A stretch of 64,000 bases of DNA from CAYZWU01 sp964482235. GTDB lineage: Bacteria > Planctomycetota > B15-G4 > CAYZWU01. Of this stretch, positions 1 to 7,717 are shown in pieces (the stretch's first letter is position 1; every line of letters begins with the position of its first letter). The stretch is taken from NCBI GenBank assembly GCA_964482235.1, contig CAYZWU010000016.1, positions 34,002 to 98,001 of the forward strand, given 5' to 3'. Both the position numbers and the translations under genes were made by a program. The notes under the pieces were generated by a model, which had not been told where the DNA came from, searched no databases, and saw only the letters and a program-made list of their open reading frames with translations.

Positions 1-16
1 CTCAAGATAAAAATGC

Positions 17-39
17 AAGGGACGAGAATCGTGCCCTTT
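17..39 (-). terminator. Possible rho-independent terminator of the pilin operon
   Basis: Read on the minus strand, an AAGGGCACGA / TCGTCCCTT stem (one bulge, three-base loop) is followed by a T-rich stretch (gcattttta). It lies about 75 bases downstream of the last prepilin stop codon, where the operon would be expected to end. The bulge and the bases between stem and T-run make it weaker than a textbook terminator. Confidence 0.4.
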
Positions 40-112
40 TCAGCACTTCGAAAAGGGGACGAAAGATCCTGATGCACACTGTTTACACTCATGTCAACCT
101 CGTCAGTCGTGG

Positions 113-601
113 TCATCTGTTCGTGACTATCCACTGGTAGATGCTCTCCGTTCTCGTACCGTTCAACATCTCCACCTCGACGCGGACGATGGGTGTGTCA
201 GTCGGCTGAGGAAGCACCTCGAAAGTGTCGGGATCGAGGCAGACCACCGTGATCCGCTGCGTCCACTCTTCAAATTCCGTTAGCTCTGTGCCGTCGGCTC
301 CGATGGGCGGCGAGATATCAAGTCCATCGAGGTCATCGATATCGTCGTAGTCATCGAGACTGTTTTCACCCTGCTCGGGACCGAATACCGGATCCCCCTG
401 GGGGTCTGAAAAGGCCAGGTTGCGCGAGTACTGCTCGAGGCTTCCGGCCAGCACTCCGGAAACAAGCACGTCCCGGCCCATATTGGAGTTCCGGATTGCC
501 GTCCCGAATCCGTATAGCGACATCGAGATGCCGATTCCGACGACGACAGTCGCGACTAGTACTTCCACGAGGGCAAAGCCTTTGTTGTTTTTCCCGTTCA
601 T
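113..601 (-). CDS. Prepilin-like protein (type II secretion / type IV pilus minor pseudopilin)
   Basis: The 162-residue product starts with a short basic leader (MNGKNNKG) followed by FALVEVLVATVVVGIGISM, the cleavage/methylation and membrane helix of type IV prepilins; GspI/PilV-type minor pseudopilins often carry such an ALVEVLVA start. The leader glycine precedes the new N-terminal Phe, and Glu5 of the mature form is present. The C-terminal part is acidic and not family-specific, with an Asp-rich DDYDDIDDLDGLD stretch around residues 72-84. The frame is open further upstream, but the ATG at 601 has a GAGG nine bases before it and gives a normal leader. It is the last of three prepilin genes on the minus strand. 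The role as a minor pilin or pseudopilin is inferred. Confidence 0.8.
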   Translation of the reverse strand: MNGKNNKGFALVEVLVATVVVGIGISMSLYGFGTAIRNSNMGRDVLVSGVLAGSLEQYSRNLAFSDPQGDPVFGPEQGENSLDDYDDIDDLDGLDISPPIGADGTELTEFEEWTQRITVVCLDPDTFEVLPQPTDTPIVRVEVEMLNGTRTESIYQWIVTNR

Positions 602-678
602 CCCGCGTTTCCTCATCCTTTGATCCCGTTCCGAGAACCGAGTATCAGAATCGTCTCCCCGATGGGATGATAAATGGA

Positions 679-702
679 GAGCCCCCCTGAAGAGGGGGGC
701 TC
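679..702. other. GC-rich hairpin between two prepilin genes
   Basis: A perfect 10-bp stem, GAGCCCCCCT / AGGGGGGCTC, closes a four-base loop in the 148-base gap between the stop of the 750-1226 gene and the start of the 113-601 gene. No T-run follows on either strand, so an mRNA-stabilising or partial-termination element that lowers expression of the downstream minor pilin is more likely than a full terminator. Confidence 0.6.
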
Positions 703-749
703 CTTGATTGTCACGCATTGCCGCTCCGCTCCGGAACGGCCCTTGTTTT

Positions 750-1226
750 CTACATGTCGAAGTAGTCGATCCCGGTCGTGGGGCCCGCTCCCGAGGAGTT
801 GGCCCTGACTTCCCCTGTGTCGGCATCATAGTACCAACCGGTGGAATCGTCGGGCGCCGCGGGAATCGCCCCCTCGATGCCGTCGTTCAGGCCGTTGATG
901 GGATTGCGGGGGATCCCGGTCCTGAGATATGGACCGTAATCCGTACCGGCATTGCCGTCCACATCGGTGGCCGTGGTCAGGTGGGTCACGAAGTTCGCCC
1001 AGCTTTGAACGCCGGTGATCTCGCCCGGAAACACATCCTTGTGCTGGATATGGTAGAGATCGATCGCGCCGCGCAGTGCCGCCAGGTTCGTCATCAGGGA
1101 CGACTCCTTGGCCTCCGAAGAGGCGTTTCCGAACTGGGGAATCACCACGGCAGCCAGAATTCCGAGAATAATCACCACGATCAGAAGCTCGACCAGCGTA
1201 AAGCCTTCTTTTCCCTTCACCCTCAT
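750..1226 (-). CDS. GspG-like major pseudopilin / type IV prepilin
   Basis: The 158-residue protein opens with MRVKGKEG and then FTLVELLIVVIILGILAAVV, a textbook type III signal sequence cleaved by prepilin peptidase after Gly. Glu5 of the mature protein is present. The C-terminal half has PYLRTGIPRNPINGL and a GWYYDADTGEVRA strand, the pattern of GspG-like proteins common in Planctomycetota. The ATG at 1226 was chosen because an AAAGGAG ribosome site lies seven bases upstream; the longer frame adds 19 residues that would spoil the leader. It is the middle gene of a three-prepilin run. Whether it builds a secretion pseudopilus or a pilus cannot be told, as no GspD/E/F or PilB/C/Q genes are in the window. 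Confidence 0.88.
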   Translation of the reverse strand: MRVKGKEGFTLVELLIVVIILGILAAVVIPQFGNASSEAKESSLMTNLAALRGAIDLYHIQHKDVFPGEITGVQSWANFVTHLTTATDVDGNAGTDYGPYLRTGIPRNPINGLNDGIEGAIPAAPDDSTGWYYDADTGEVRANSSGAGPTTGIDYFDM

Positions 1227-1299
1227 CACTTTCTCCTTTGTCCGAACCAGTATTTCCCAATAAATCCGATCTGGCATAAACATTAATACTTATTTATCG

Positions 1300-1327
1300 A
1301 TATTAGTTATCGACATCGGCATAGCAA
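1300..1327 (-). promoter_or_regulatory. Sigma70-like promoter candidate for the 750-1226 prepilin
   Basis: On the minus strand TTGCTA and TAATAT are separated by 16 bases in an AT-rich gap, 74 bases upstream of the prepilin ATG. The position allows separate transcription of the major pilin from the kinase/prepilin pair upstream. Confidence 0.4.
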
Positions 1328-1368
1328 AAATTTACATCGAAATGGGAAAGGGCTTTTTTATCTTCCTG

Positions 1369-1872
1369 TTACAGCTCCGGAACCTCATCTCCCGTCGAAC
1401 CTCCGTCGCTCTCGGCCCTGACTGCATCGAACTTCCCCGTCGACGTGTTGAACGTCCAGCCGTACTTGTCATCGAGCTCCGGCATGGGCTGGGTTTTCTC
1501 CTTCACCCTCACCTCGCTTTTCTTGTTGAGCGGATTTCTTGGAAACCCTTGATCAGACCTGAGATAAGGACCGCAGCCACCCTGTGGGTCCACCACTCCA
1601 TCCATCGTTGTCTTCAGGAAGAGCTGGTTGAGAAACCACTCCTCTGACGGATTCCCGGACGTGTCTCCCGCCTTGTACCCCGGATAGGTCCCGCCATGAT
1701 CGGCAGCATAGATCTCGATGGCCTTCTGCACCACCTCGACGCTCGTATCAAGGCCTGCCTCCTTGACTTCCTGCAGATGGTTGCCGAAAGCCGGGATCAC
1801 CACTCCGGCGAGAATCCCCAGGATGATCACGACAATCATGAGCTCGATCAGTGTAAAGCCTTCTGAACCCAC
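1369..1872 (-). CDS. Second GspG-like prepilin, GTG start
   Basis: This 167-residue protein has the prepilin signature FTLIELMIVVIILGILAGVV after a very short leader, MGSEG. An in-frame stop lies 24 bases upstream, so the only usual start codon is the GTG at 1872, and the leader then lacks the normal basic residues. The body contains CGPYLRSDQGFPRNPLN and YGWTFNTSTGKFDA, matching the architecture of the 750-1226 product, so the two are paralogues. The start lies 18 bases after the kinase stop codon, which suggests a kinase-prepilin transcript. The odd leader may mean poor processing or a small start-site sequence error; an ATG in another frame sits 12 bases upstream. Confidence 0.8.
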   Translation of the reverse strand: MGSEGFTLIELMIVVIILGILAGVVIPAFGNHLQEVKEAGLDTSVEVVQKAIEIYAADHGGTYPGYKAGDTSGNPSEEWFLNQLFLKTTMDGVVDPQGGCGPYLRSDQGFPRNPLNKKSEVRVKEKTQPMPELDDKYGWTFNTSTGKFDAVRAESDGGSTGDEVPEL

Positions 1873-1890
1873 TTTTCCCCATAGCCTTGA

Positions 1891-3183
1891 TCAGGCGGTC
1901 TCCTCGTTATCCAGATCGATGGCTCGCGGCAGCCGCACGACCATCTCGGTGCCCGCGGCTCCCGTCTCGGTGATGAAAAGACCTCCCCCGTGCGCTTCCG
2001 TTATCCATCGTGCCATCGGAAGCCCCAGGCCCAGGCTGCAGCCCTTCTTCCGCGTCATGAACGGTTCGAAGATCTTCTTGCGAATCTCTTCGGGTATCCC
2101 CTCACCCGAGTCCCTGAATGCGAACTCGACCCAGTCGTTTCTCTCCCTCAGGTCCACGGTCAGGCTGCCGCCCGCTTTCATCGCCTGGCGGGCGTTGACC
2201 GCAAGGTTGAGAAAAACGCGTTCCATCCTGTCCGAGTCGGCCATCACGCTGGTACCGATGTCCTCGTTGCCGTGGACGGCCCTCATGTCGTGGCTCGATA
2301 GCTCCGATTCGATCAGCGGCCACGCCGTATTGACAAGATCGCGAGGTTTCATCTCCCTGAGGTCGAGTTTACGATCCATACCGTTGGAGAAGCCCATGAT
2401 CTCGTCGGTGAGGCAGGAGAGCCGGCGCATCTCCTTGATGATCACGCCCGAGTACTCCTTGAGCTCATCCACGCTCAGATCGTCGGCCGTGGTGTGGATC
2501 AGCTGGGCGTAACCGAGGAGCCCCCCCATCGGATTCTTGATGTCATGAACGATCATGTTCGCCATCTGCCCGATGGCGGAAAGCCGCTCCGTCCGGACCA
2601 GCTTTTCCTGAGCCGCTGTCAGCTGATCGAGAGCGTCGAGGAGAGTTTGATTCTTGCTCTGCAGCTCATTCATGTGGATCAGGTTCTTGATAGCCAGGAC
2701 GCCCTGGCTGGCCAGCACGGAAACCAGCTTCACATCGATGCCCGTATACCTCTTCTTCCCTGTGGAGAAGAGGAACAGCAGTCCTTCCTTGCAGAGGCCG
2801 ATCATCAGGGGGATCGACAGGGTGTTTCTCATGAAACGTCCCTTGCAGTCGGAGACGGCCTCCTTGATACCTGTCTCGTATCGCGGCTTGCTCGTGTCGA
2901 CAGAGGCTTTCTTCAGCGCATAGAGCTCCACCTCGCTGCTGCCGTGGATTGAAGCCAGTACCTCGAGCCGGTTCTCGCGGGGCATGAGAAGAACGCCGCC
3001 GCATGACTCGGAGAGCTCGACCGCATTATTCAACGTAATCTGCGATGCCTCGCTGATGCTATTTGTGTGAACGAGGCTCGTGGCGGTCGTGTGGATGGCC
3101 ACAAGGCTTTCATAGGCATTCAGCAGCTCGAGCGAGATCTTCTCACGTACATTCAGACAAACCTCGTTGTGCAGAGTCTTCAT
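1891..3183 (-). CDS. GAF-domain sensor histidine kinase
   Basis: The 430-residue protein is soluble: no membrane segment or signal peptide is visible. An N-terminal GAF-like sensor region (about 35-170) leads through a coiled coil (170-200) to a HisKA phospho-acceptor, VHDIKNPMGG, with the autophosphorylated His at 213. The ATPase domain has the N box (FLNLAVNARQAM, near 324-335), G1 box DSGEGIP (358-364), F box FEPFMTRKK and G2 box GLGLPM (385-390), so it should be catalytically active. No response regulator is encoded nearby, so the partner is elsewhere. It sits immediately upstream of, and probably co-transcribed with, a prepilin gene, which hints at control of pilus or secretion genes. 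Confidence 0.9.
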   Translation of the reverse strand: MKTLHNEVCLNVREKISLELLNAYESLVAIHTTATSLVHTNSISEASQITLNNAVELSESCGGVLLMPRENRLEVLASIHGSSEVELYALKKASVDTSKPRYETGIKEAVSDCKGRFMRNTLSIPLMIGLCKEGLLFLFSTGKKRYTGIDVKLVSVLASQGVLAIKNLIHMNELQSKNQTLLDALDQLTAAQEKLVRTERLSAIGQMANMIVHDIKNPMGGLLGYAQLIHTTADDLSVDELKEYSGVIIKEMRRLSCLTDEIMGFSNGMDRKLDLREMKPRDLVNTAWPLIESELSSHDMRAVHGNEDIGTSVMADSDRMERVFLNLAVNARQAMKAGGSLTVDLRERNDWVEFAFRDSGEGIPEEIRKKIFEPFMTRKKGCSLGLGLPMARWITEAHGGGLFITETGAAGTEMVVRLPRAIDLDNEETA

Positions 3184-3374
3184 CGCTCCCCATTTCCATC
3201 AGGTCGGCCGCACCAAGCCTCCGAAAAAGCAAAAGACATTCGGTTAATTCATCGAAAAGAGATCGATCTTTCTTTATGCCGTATGCAAAAAATGTTCTCC
3301 AGCGAGGTGAGTGGAAGAGGCTGGCGATATAGGGGGTTACCGCTATCGGGAAGACTTGGTTAGCTGAAAGCCTG

Positions 3375-5027
3375 CTACAGTCCTTCGCTCTTGATTTTCT
3401 CTCGCGAGGCGCGAGTCACCTTGGTCTTCGATTTGGAGCGCGCCAGCGATCTCAGCATCTCACCGCCGAACAGCCTTTCCTCTCCCGACATTTCGGAGAA
3501 GTGATAGGCCACGTAGAAACGGTCCGCCGGTTCGATGGACGAATCGCTCTTCAACTTCTGGACCAGGGTGGTCCTGTCGCTCCGGATGAGCTGCTGGAAG
3601 ACTCTCAGGGAGGGATCCTCTTCACGAAAGGACCTCCGGTTGATCTTCTTGGAAACTTTGAGCAGGCAGACCGCCATGATGTACTGGCCGTCCGACATGA
3701 TATGCTCGTTTTTCTCGAGGATCTTCAGGAGATCGACGGCATCCTGAAACTTCTTCTTCTTCTTCAGCTGGAGGGCGCGGTTCAGGAAGAGCTCCTGCAG
3801 GAAGTCGGGCGACCGCATCTTCAGGAGGAAGGTGATCGGCTTTTTCAGCTCCGATCCCGTTTCCAGGTGCTTCTGCAGGGCCTGGCCGAGTTTCTTGACC
3901 TGGTCCTTGCGGAATTTCGTGGAATGGGGCTTCAGGATCCTGGCAAGCAGCCAGGCCTGCTCCAGATCGTCCTCGGCAAGCAGCCTGTCGATGAGCGGAT
4001 TCCGGGCCGTGTCGAGCCAGCAAAGAGACTCGGCAGCCACGTCGCGCATTCTGGGATTGCTGTTGGTGAGGTTGTGGATCAGGACCTTGACGACCTTGAT
4101 GGTGTTGAATTCACGCATCTTACGGAGGGAGAAGAGCTTCACGGCATCGTGGCTGCTGTCGAGGATCTTGATGAAGAGGTCGCTCAGGTTCGACTGCACG
4201 GGAGCCCGGGTCAAGATATCGAGGGTCGGGCTTACGATGTTGGTGAAATCTCTTTCGTTCAGGTACGAAACGAGCCTCCGGATCACATCGTTCTTTACCT
4301 TCTCCGTGAAGGGAATTTCACGAAGTGAATTCAATGCCAGGTTCCGGACCGTGGGATGGTTCTGCTGAGAAGAGAAGAGCAGGAGACAGTCGAGGGCACT
4401 CTGGTCAGCGATGTAGCCCAGGATGGAGACAGCTGCCGACGTGGCAGTCATGCTCTTGCGTGTCCGCGGCGAGAGAAGGAAACGCTCGACCTTGCCGTTG
4501 AACGTCTTGCGCTCCTTCGGGCTGAGGTTCTTCATCTCCTCCTTCATCTGGAAGCAGATGTCGCCTACCACGCTCTCGTCCTCGTCGAAGAGGGAGTCGA
4601 GAACGACCTTCAGGCCCTCGACCGTTCTCATCTTGATGAAGACCGAGTTGATGACGCGCCTCTCATCGGCACCGGCCTTGCGGAGCAATGCCTTGAGCTC
4701 ACGGGCGCTGTCCGGTCCCAGCGATGAGGCGATGGCGATCGCTTTCTTTCCGAATGTCGAGTCGGCTGAAGCATGCTTGAAGAGGAACGGCAAGATGTAC
4801 TTCAGAGACTCCTTGGTCTTCATCTTCTTGAAGGCATCAAGGATATGTCCCTTCAGGAGATCGCTGTCTCCGTTGTTCAATACCTCGCCGAGCGACTTCA
4901 CGATGAAAGGATCTTTGCTGCCCAACTCTCCGAGAACCAAGGCTGCCGCACATTGATACTCAGCCTCATCCACCTTCAGCAAAGAACAGATCTTTCGAAC
5001 TAGCGGACTTGTCTTGTTTGCTGCCAT
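3375..5027 (-). CDS. Cytoplasmic HEAT-repeat protein
   Basis: The 550-residue protein has no signal peptide and consists largely of repeated amphipathic helix pairs of HEAT/PBS-lyase type, for example ECAAALVLGELGSKDP-like units near the N-terminus, FGKKAIAIASSLG, TVRNLALNSLREI and RMRDVAAESLCWLD. The last 170 residues are Lys-rich and lack clear repeats. Such solenoids act as protein-binding scaffolds; no catalytic motif is visible. It is followed on the same strand, after a 190-base gap, by the histidine kinase gene, so a scaffolding role in that signalling path is possible but unproven. A second, secreted HEAT protein is encoded divergently at 5646-7562. Confidence 0.75.
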   Translation of the reverse strand: MAANKTSPLVRKICSLLKVDEAEYQCAAALVLGELGSKDPFIVKSLGEVLNNGDSDLLKGHILDAFKKMKTKESLKYILPFLFKHASADSTFGKKAIAIASSLGPDSARELKALLRKAGADERRVINSVFIKMRTVEGLKVVLDSLFDEDESVVGDICFQMKEEMKNLSPKERKTFNGKVERFLLSPRTRKSMTATSAAVSILGYIADQSALDCLLLFSSQQNHPTVRNLALNSLREIPFTEKVKNDVIRRLVSYLNERDFTNIVSPTLDILTRAPVQSNLSDLFIKILDSSHDAVKLFSLRKMREFNTIKVVKVLIHNLTNSNPRMRDVAAESLCWLDTARNPLIDRLLAEDDLEQAWLLARILKPHSTKFRKDQVKKLGQALQKHLETGSELKKPITFLLKMRSPDFLQELFLNRALQLKKKKKFQDAVDLLKILEKNEHIMSDGQYIMAVCLLKVSKKINRRSFREEDPSLRVFQQLIRSDRTTLVQKLKSDSSIEPADRFYVAYHFSEMSGEERLFGGEMLRSLARSKSKTKVTRASREKIKSEGL

Positions 5028-5645
5028 TTCAGTTGCCTTCGTACAAGGCTTCTTGTGGTTTCCCTCTTCACCAGCAAGTTTTGCGATTAAAGATTTGTTT
5101 TTCTACAGTAATATAAATTCTAATTTCTTGTGCCTATTTTCGCCACCATTAAACCACTATTCCGATCATTCCTGAGCTGATGCGGGAAAAGCCCTGGGAG
5201 GCGAGGTATATCTTATCTAATTAATAAAAAACAGGTTATGCAAACAATTCGCACAAATTACACATCCTGACTAAAAAAAAAAAGCGCCTTCTGCCTCTGA
5301 ATAAAGGTGTCCTACCGGAATATCGGCCGCCAATCAAGGATCCGACATTCAACCTAAATGTTAATCTCTTGATAAAAAGAGGATTACAGCATATCATCTG
5401 TGGCAATAAATCAACATAATTTGGTATTCTCACTCGTCCGGTGTATTCTTGAGTGTTCGAACCAGCGCTCTTTTGGCATGGCTTGTTTTTTCCCCCCCAA
5501 TTCTTTGGAAAATCATGTTCGTGACCATCATGGCACTATTTTCATATACAATATCAACAACGGTAGAATATTCGCAGGATGACTGCCGCCCGCAAAACAG
5601 CTTTCACGGCGGAGAGCCATCCGAGTTCTGTTTGGAGTGTCATCC
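5028..5645. other. AT-rich intergenic region between divergent HEAT-protein genes
   Basis: This 618-base gap is clearly richer in A and T than the flanking genes and contains an A-run of 12 bases near 5272. Short open frames on both strands have no ribosome sites or recognisable products. It separates divergent genes and so should hold promoters for both; a candidate for the plus-strand gene is listed separately. No RNA gene or repeat was recognised. Confidence 0.5.
5421..5449 (+). promoter_or_regulatory. Sigma70-like promoter candidate for the secreted HEAT protein
   Basis: TTGGTA and TATTCT are spaced by exactly 17 bases, about 197 bases upstream of the ATG at 5646. This would leave a long leader. 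It is a pattern match in AT-rich DNA, so chance occurrence is likely enough to keep confidence low. Confidence 0.3.
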
Positions 5646-7562
5646 ATGTTTCGTATAAGAACGATTCCTCTCACGAGACCTCTGGCGATTCTCCTCGGCG
5701 TCCTGATCTTTTCTTCAGTCGTTCTGGCACCGGCGGCGCCTCAGTCCGGTGGCGGCGTTTATGTGCCGGCGGATCATACCCCCGCCCCGCCGCCCAATGC
5801 GAATAACCAGGGGGCACTCGGGGGAGCCAACAGCGAGCCGCGGTATGACGACGACCCCCAGCCACCACCGCCGCCTAACGACCAGATCAAGCCGATCAAG
5901 CCGTTCACCCTGGATAGACCGACCGGATCTACCGGCGGTCCCCTGCCCCAACCTATGAACCAGGGTACCGGCGGCATGAGGAGAGTTCGCCGTCCCGCAA
6001 CCATGAATTTCACGAACTGGGAAATCTGGTGGGAACGTAACAAGTTCAGTATCTTCAAGTTGAGAAAGATCTATGACAGGCCCTTCACGGGCGCCGGCGG
6101 AAACCCGTCGCCTGGAGAAGAAAGCGAGGAAGCTCGCCTGGAGAAGATCGACCGATTCAAGATCGACGAGCTCATCCCCGCCCTGGTCGGGATGCTGGAC
6201 CACCGGCATCAGGATATCAGGTCAGCGGCAGCCATCAGCTTGGGTAAGCTCCATGCCGAACAGGCTCTGCCGGGGCTGAAAAAGCTGATCCAGGACGAGA
6301 GTTACGTCGTCAGGGTCTCCGCTCTTTTCGCACTCGGCCTGATGGAGGAGGCGCGTGCCACCTACCTTCTTCTCAACCTCGCGCACAACAGTCCTTTCGG
6401 TCAGAAGGTCATCGGCCGTTCGCCGGTCATGGACAGCGACCGGGGATTCGCCGCCCTGGCCATGGCGCTGCGCAAGGCCAACATCACCTCGATGGGGCTC
6501 TCCCAGTTCCTGGAGCACTGGAACAAGATGGAGCCCGACCTTCTCGTTCTGATGATCGAGGCGTCAGGGATCGAAGGCAACTCAAACATGATCCCCATCC
6601 TCAACACGATCCTCAACAACAAGAAGCTGCCCGAAGTCGTGCGCGCCACGGCTGCAACGTCGCTGGGCAAGATCGGCGACCCGATCTCCGTGCCCATCCT
6701 CCTTGCCGGTCTCGAGGACAAGGCGCTCAACATCCGCCGCTCGTCGGCCATCGCGCTGGGCTCCCTGGTCTCGCAGGGGAATTCCGATGCCATCAAGAAG
6801 ATGATCCACCTCATCGATACGGAGAAGGACATCCCCTTGCGGAACTTCCTCGCCATCTCGCTGGGCAACATCGGCGGCAAGCGAGCCAAGGATGCGCTGA
6901 AGAAGGCGCTGCAGACCGGTCCCAGCACGCTGCGGCCCTGGGCTTCCCTCGGTCTCGGCCTGGCCTGCCGCGTCACCCAGGAAGACGAGATCGTCAAGAT
7001 CCTGATGTCGCAACTCGACAAGGAGAAAAACGCTGAGCGCAGGGGAGCCGTCATCATTTCCCTCGGCATCATGGGGCTGGAGGACGCCTCCCAGAAGCTG
7101 GTCCAGATCGCCACGACGGAAAAGAATCCTTCCCTGCAGGGCTACGCCTTGCTCGCCCTCGGCATGATCGGGCTCGGCGAGAACCTGGATGTGATCAAGA
7201 ACCAGCTAACAACGAGTCCCGATCCATCCGTCATCCGCAATGCGGCTCTGGGGCTCGGCGTGCTCGGCGACTCCCGTTCCGGCCAGGTGCTCATCGACCT
7301 GATCCGCAATTCCAACAATCCTTACGTCCAGAGCTCGGCAGCCGTCTCCGTGGGCTTTCTGGGGCATTTCCAGATGGCCGACAAGCTGCTCGAGATCGCC
7401 ACCGAACCGGATCGGAATCCCATCTCCGTCGCCTATGCCGTCAATGCACTGGGGCTCCTGTTCGACCGTGACCGGATGCCCGCTCTCTGCAGGATAGCCC
7501 AGGACTCCAACTACCTTGCCGGAGCCGATTCTCTCGACTGGGTTCTCAGCATCGGCATCTGA
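5646..7562 (+). CDS. Secreted HEAT-repeat protein
   Basis: The 638-residue protein begins with a signal peptide (MFRIRTIPLTRPLAILLGVL, then a hydrophobic run ending near APAAPQ) and a low-complexity Pro/Gly/Asn region to about residue 110. From about 180 it is a continuous HEAT/PBS-lyase solenoid with repeats such as DIRSAAAISLGKLHA, VRATAATSLGKIGDP, NIRRSSAIALGSLVS, RRGAVIISLGIMGL and VIRNAALGLGVLG. It should be an extracytoplasmic binding scaffold; no catalytic residues can be named. The ATG at 5646 was preferred over a GTG nine bases upstream because a GGAG lies eight bases before it. The gene ends in a strong terminator and is therefore monocistronic or the end of its unit. Confidence 0.85.
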   Translation: MFRIRTIPLTRPLAILLGVLIFSSVVLAPAAPQSGGGVYVPADHTPAPPPNANNQGALGGANSEPRYDDDPQPPPPPNDQIKPIKPFTLDRPTGSTGGPLPQPMNQGTGGMRRVRRPATMNFTNWEIWWERNKFSIFKLRKIYDRPFTGAGGNPSPGEESEEARLEKIDRFKIDELIPALVGMLDHRHQDIRSAAAISLGKLHAEQALPGLKKLIQDESYVVRVSALFALGLMEEARATYLLLNLAHNSPFGQKVIGRSPVMDSDRGFAALAMALRKANITSMGLSQFLEHWNKMEPDLLVLMIEASGIEGNSNMIPILNTILNNKKLPEVVRATAATSLGKIGDPISVPILLAGLEDKALNIRRSSAIALGSLVSQGNSDAIKKMIHLIDTEKDIPLRNFLAISLGNIGGKRAKDALKKALQTGPSTLRPWASLGLGLACRVTQEDEIVKILMSQLDKEKNAERRGAVIISLGIMGLEDASQKLVQIATTEKNPSLQGYALLALGMIGLGENLDVIKNQLTTSPDPSVIRNAALGLGVLGDSRSGQVLIDLIRNSNNPYVQSSAAVSVGFLGHFQMADKLLEIATEPDRNPISVAYAVNALGLLFDRDRMPALCRIAQDSNYLAGADSLDWVLSIGI

Positions 7563-7587
7563 CAACCTGCGTACTTCATGATCAACG

Positions 7588-7621
7588 AAACGGAACACCT
7601 TTCATGGTGTTCCGTTTTTTT
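7588..7621 (+). terminator. Rho-independent terminator
   Basis: A perfect 12-bp stem (AAACGGAACACC / GGTGTTCCGTTT) with a six-base loop is followed at once by a run of seven T. It lies 25 bases after the stop of the secreted HEAT gene, so that transcript ends before the 7718 gene. Confidence 0.92.
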
Positions 7622-7717
7622 ATGGAGAACCTCCCGCAAAAGCCTTACGTTTTAACCGCATAACAGGCCATCTTGGCACGAGTAGGGCGGAAGTAGAACG
7701 GTTCAGGAGTCGGCAGG

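Noticed and set aside
5236..5433. Small open frame in the AT-rich gap between the HEAT genes
   Set aside because: No ribosome site, no conserved-looking features and an A-run through the region; judged chance.
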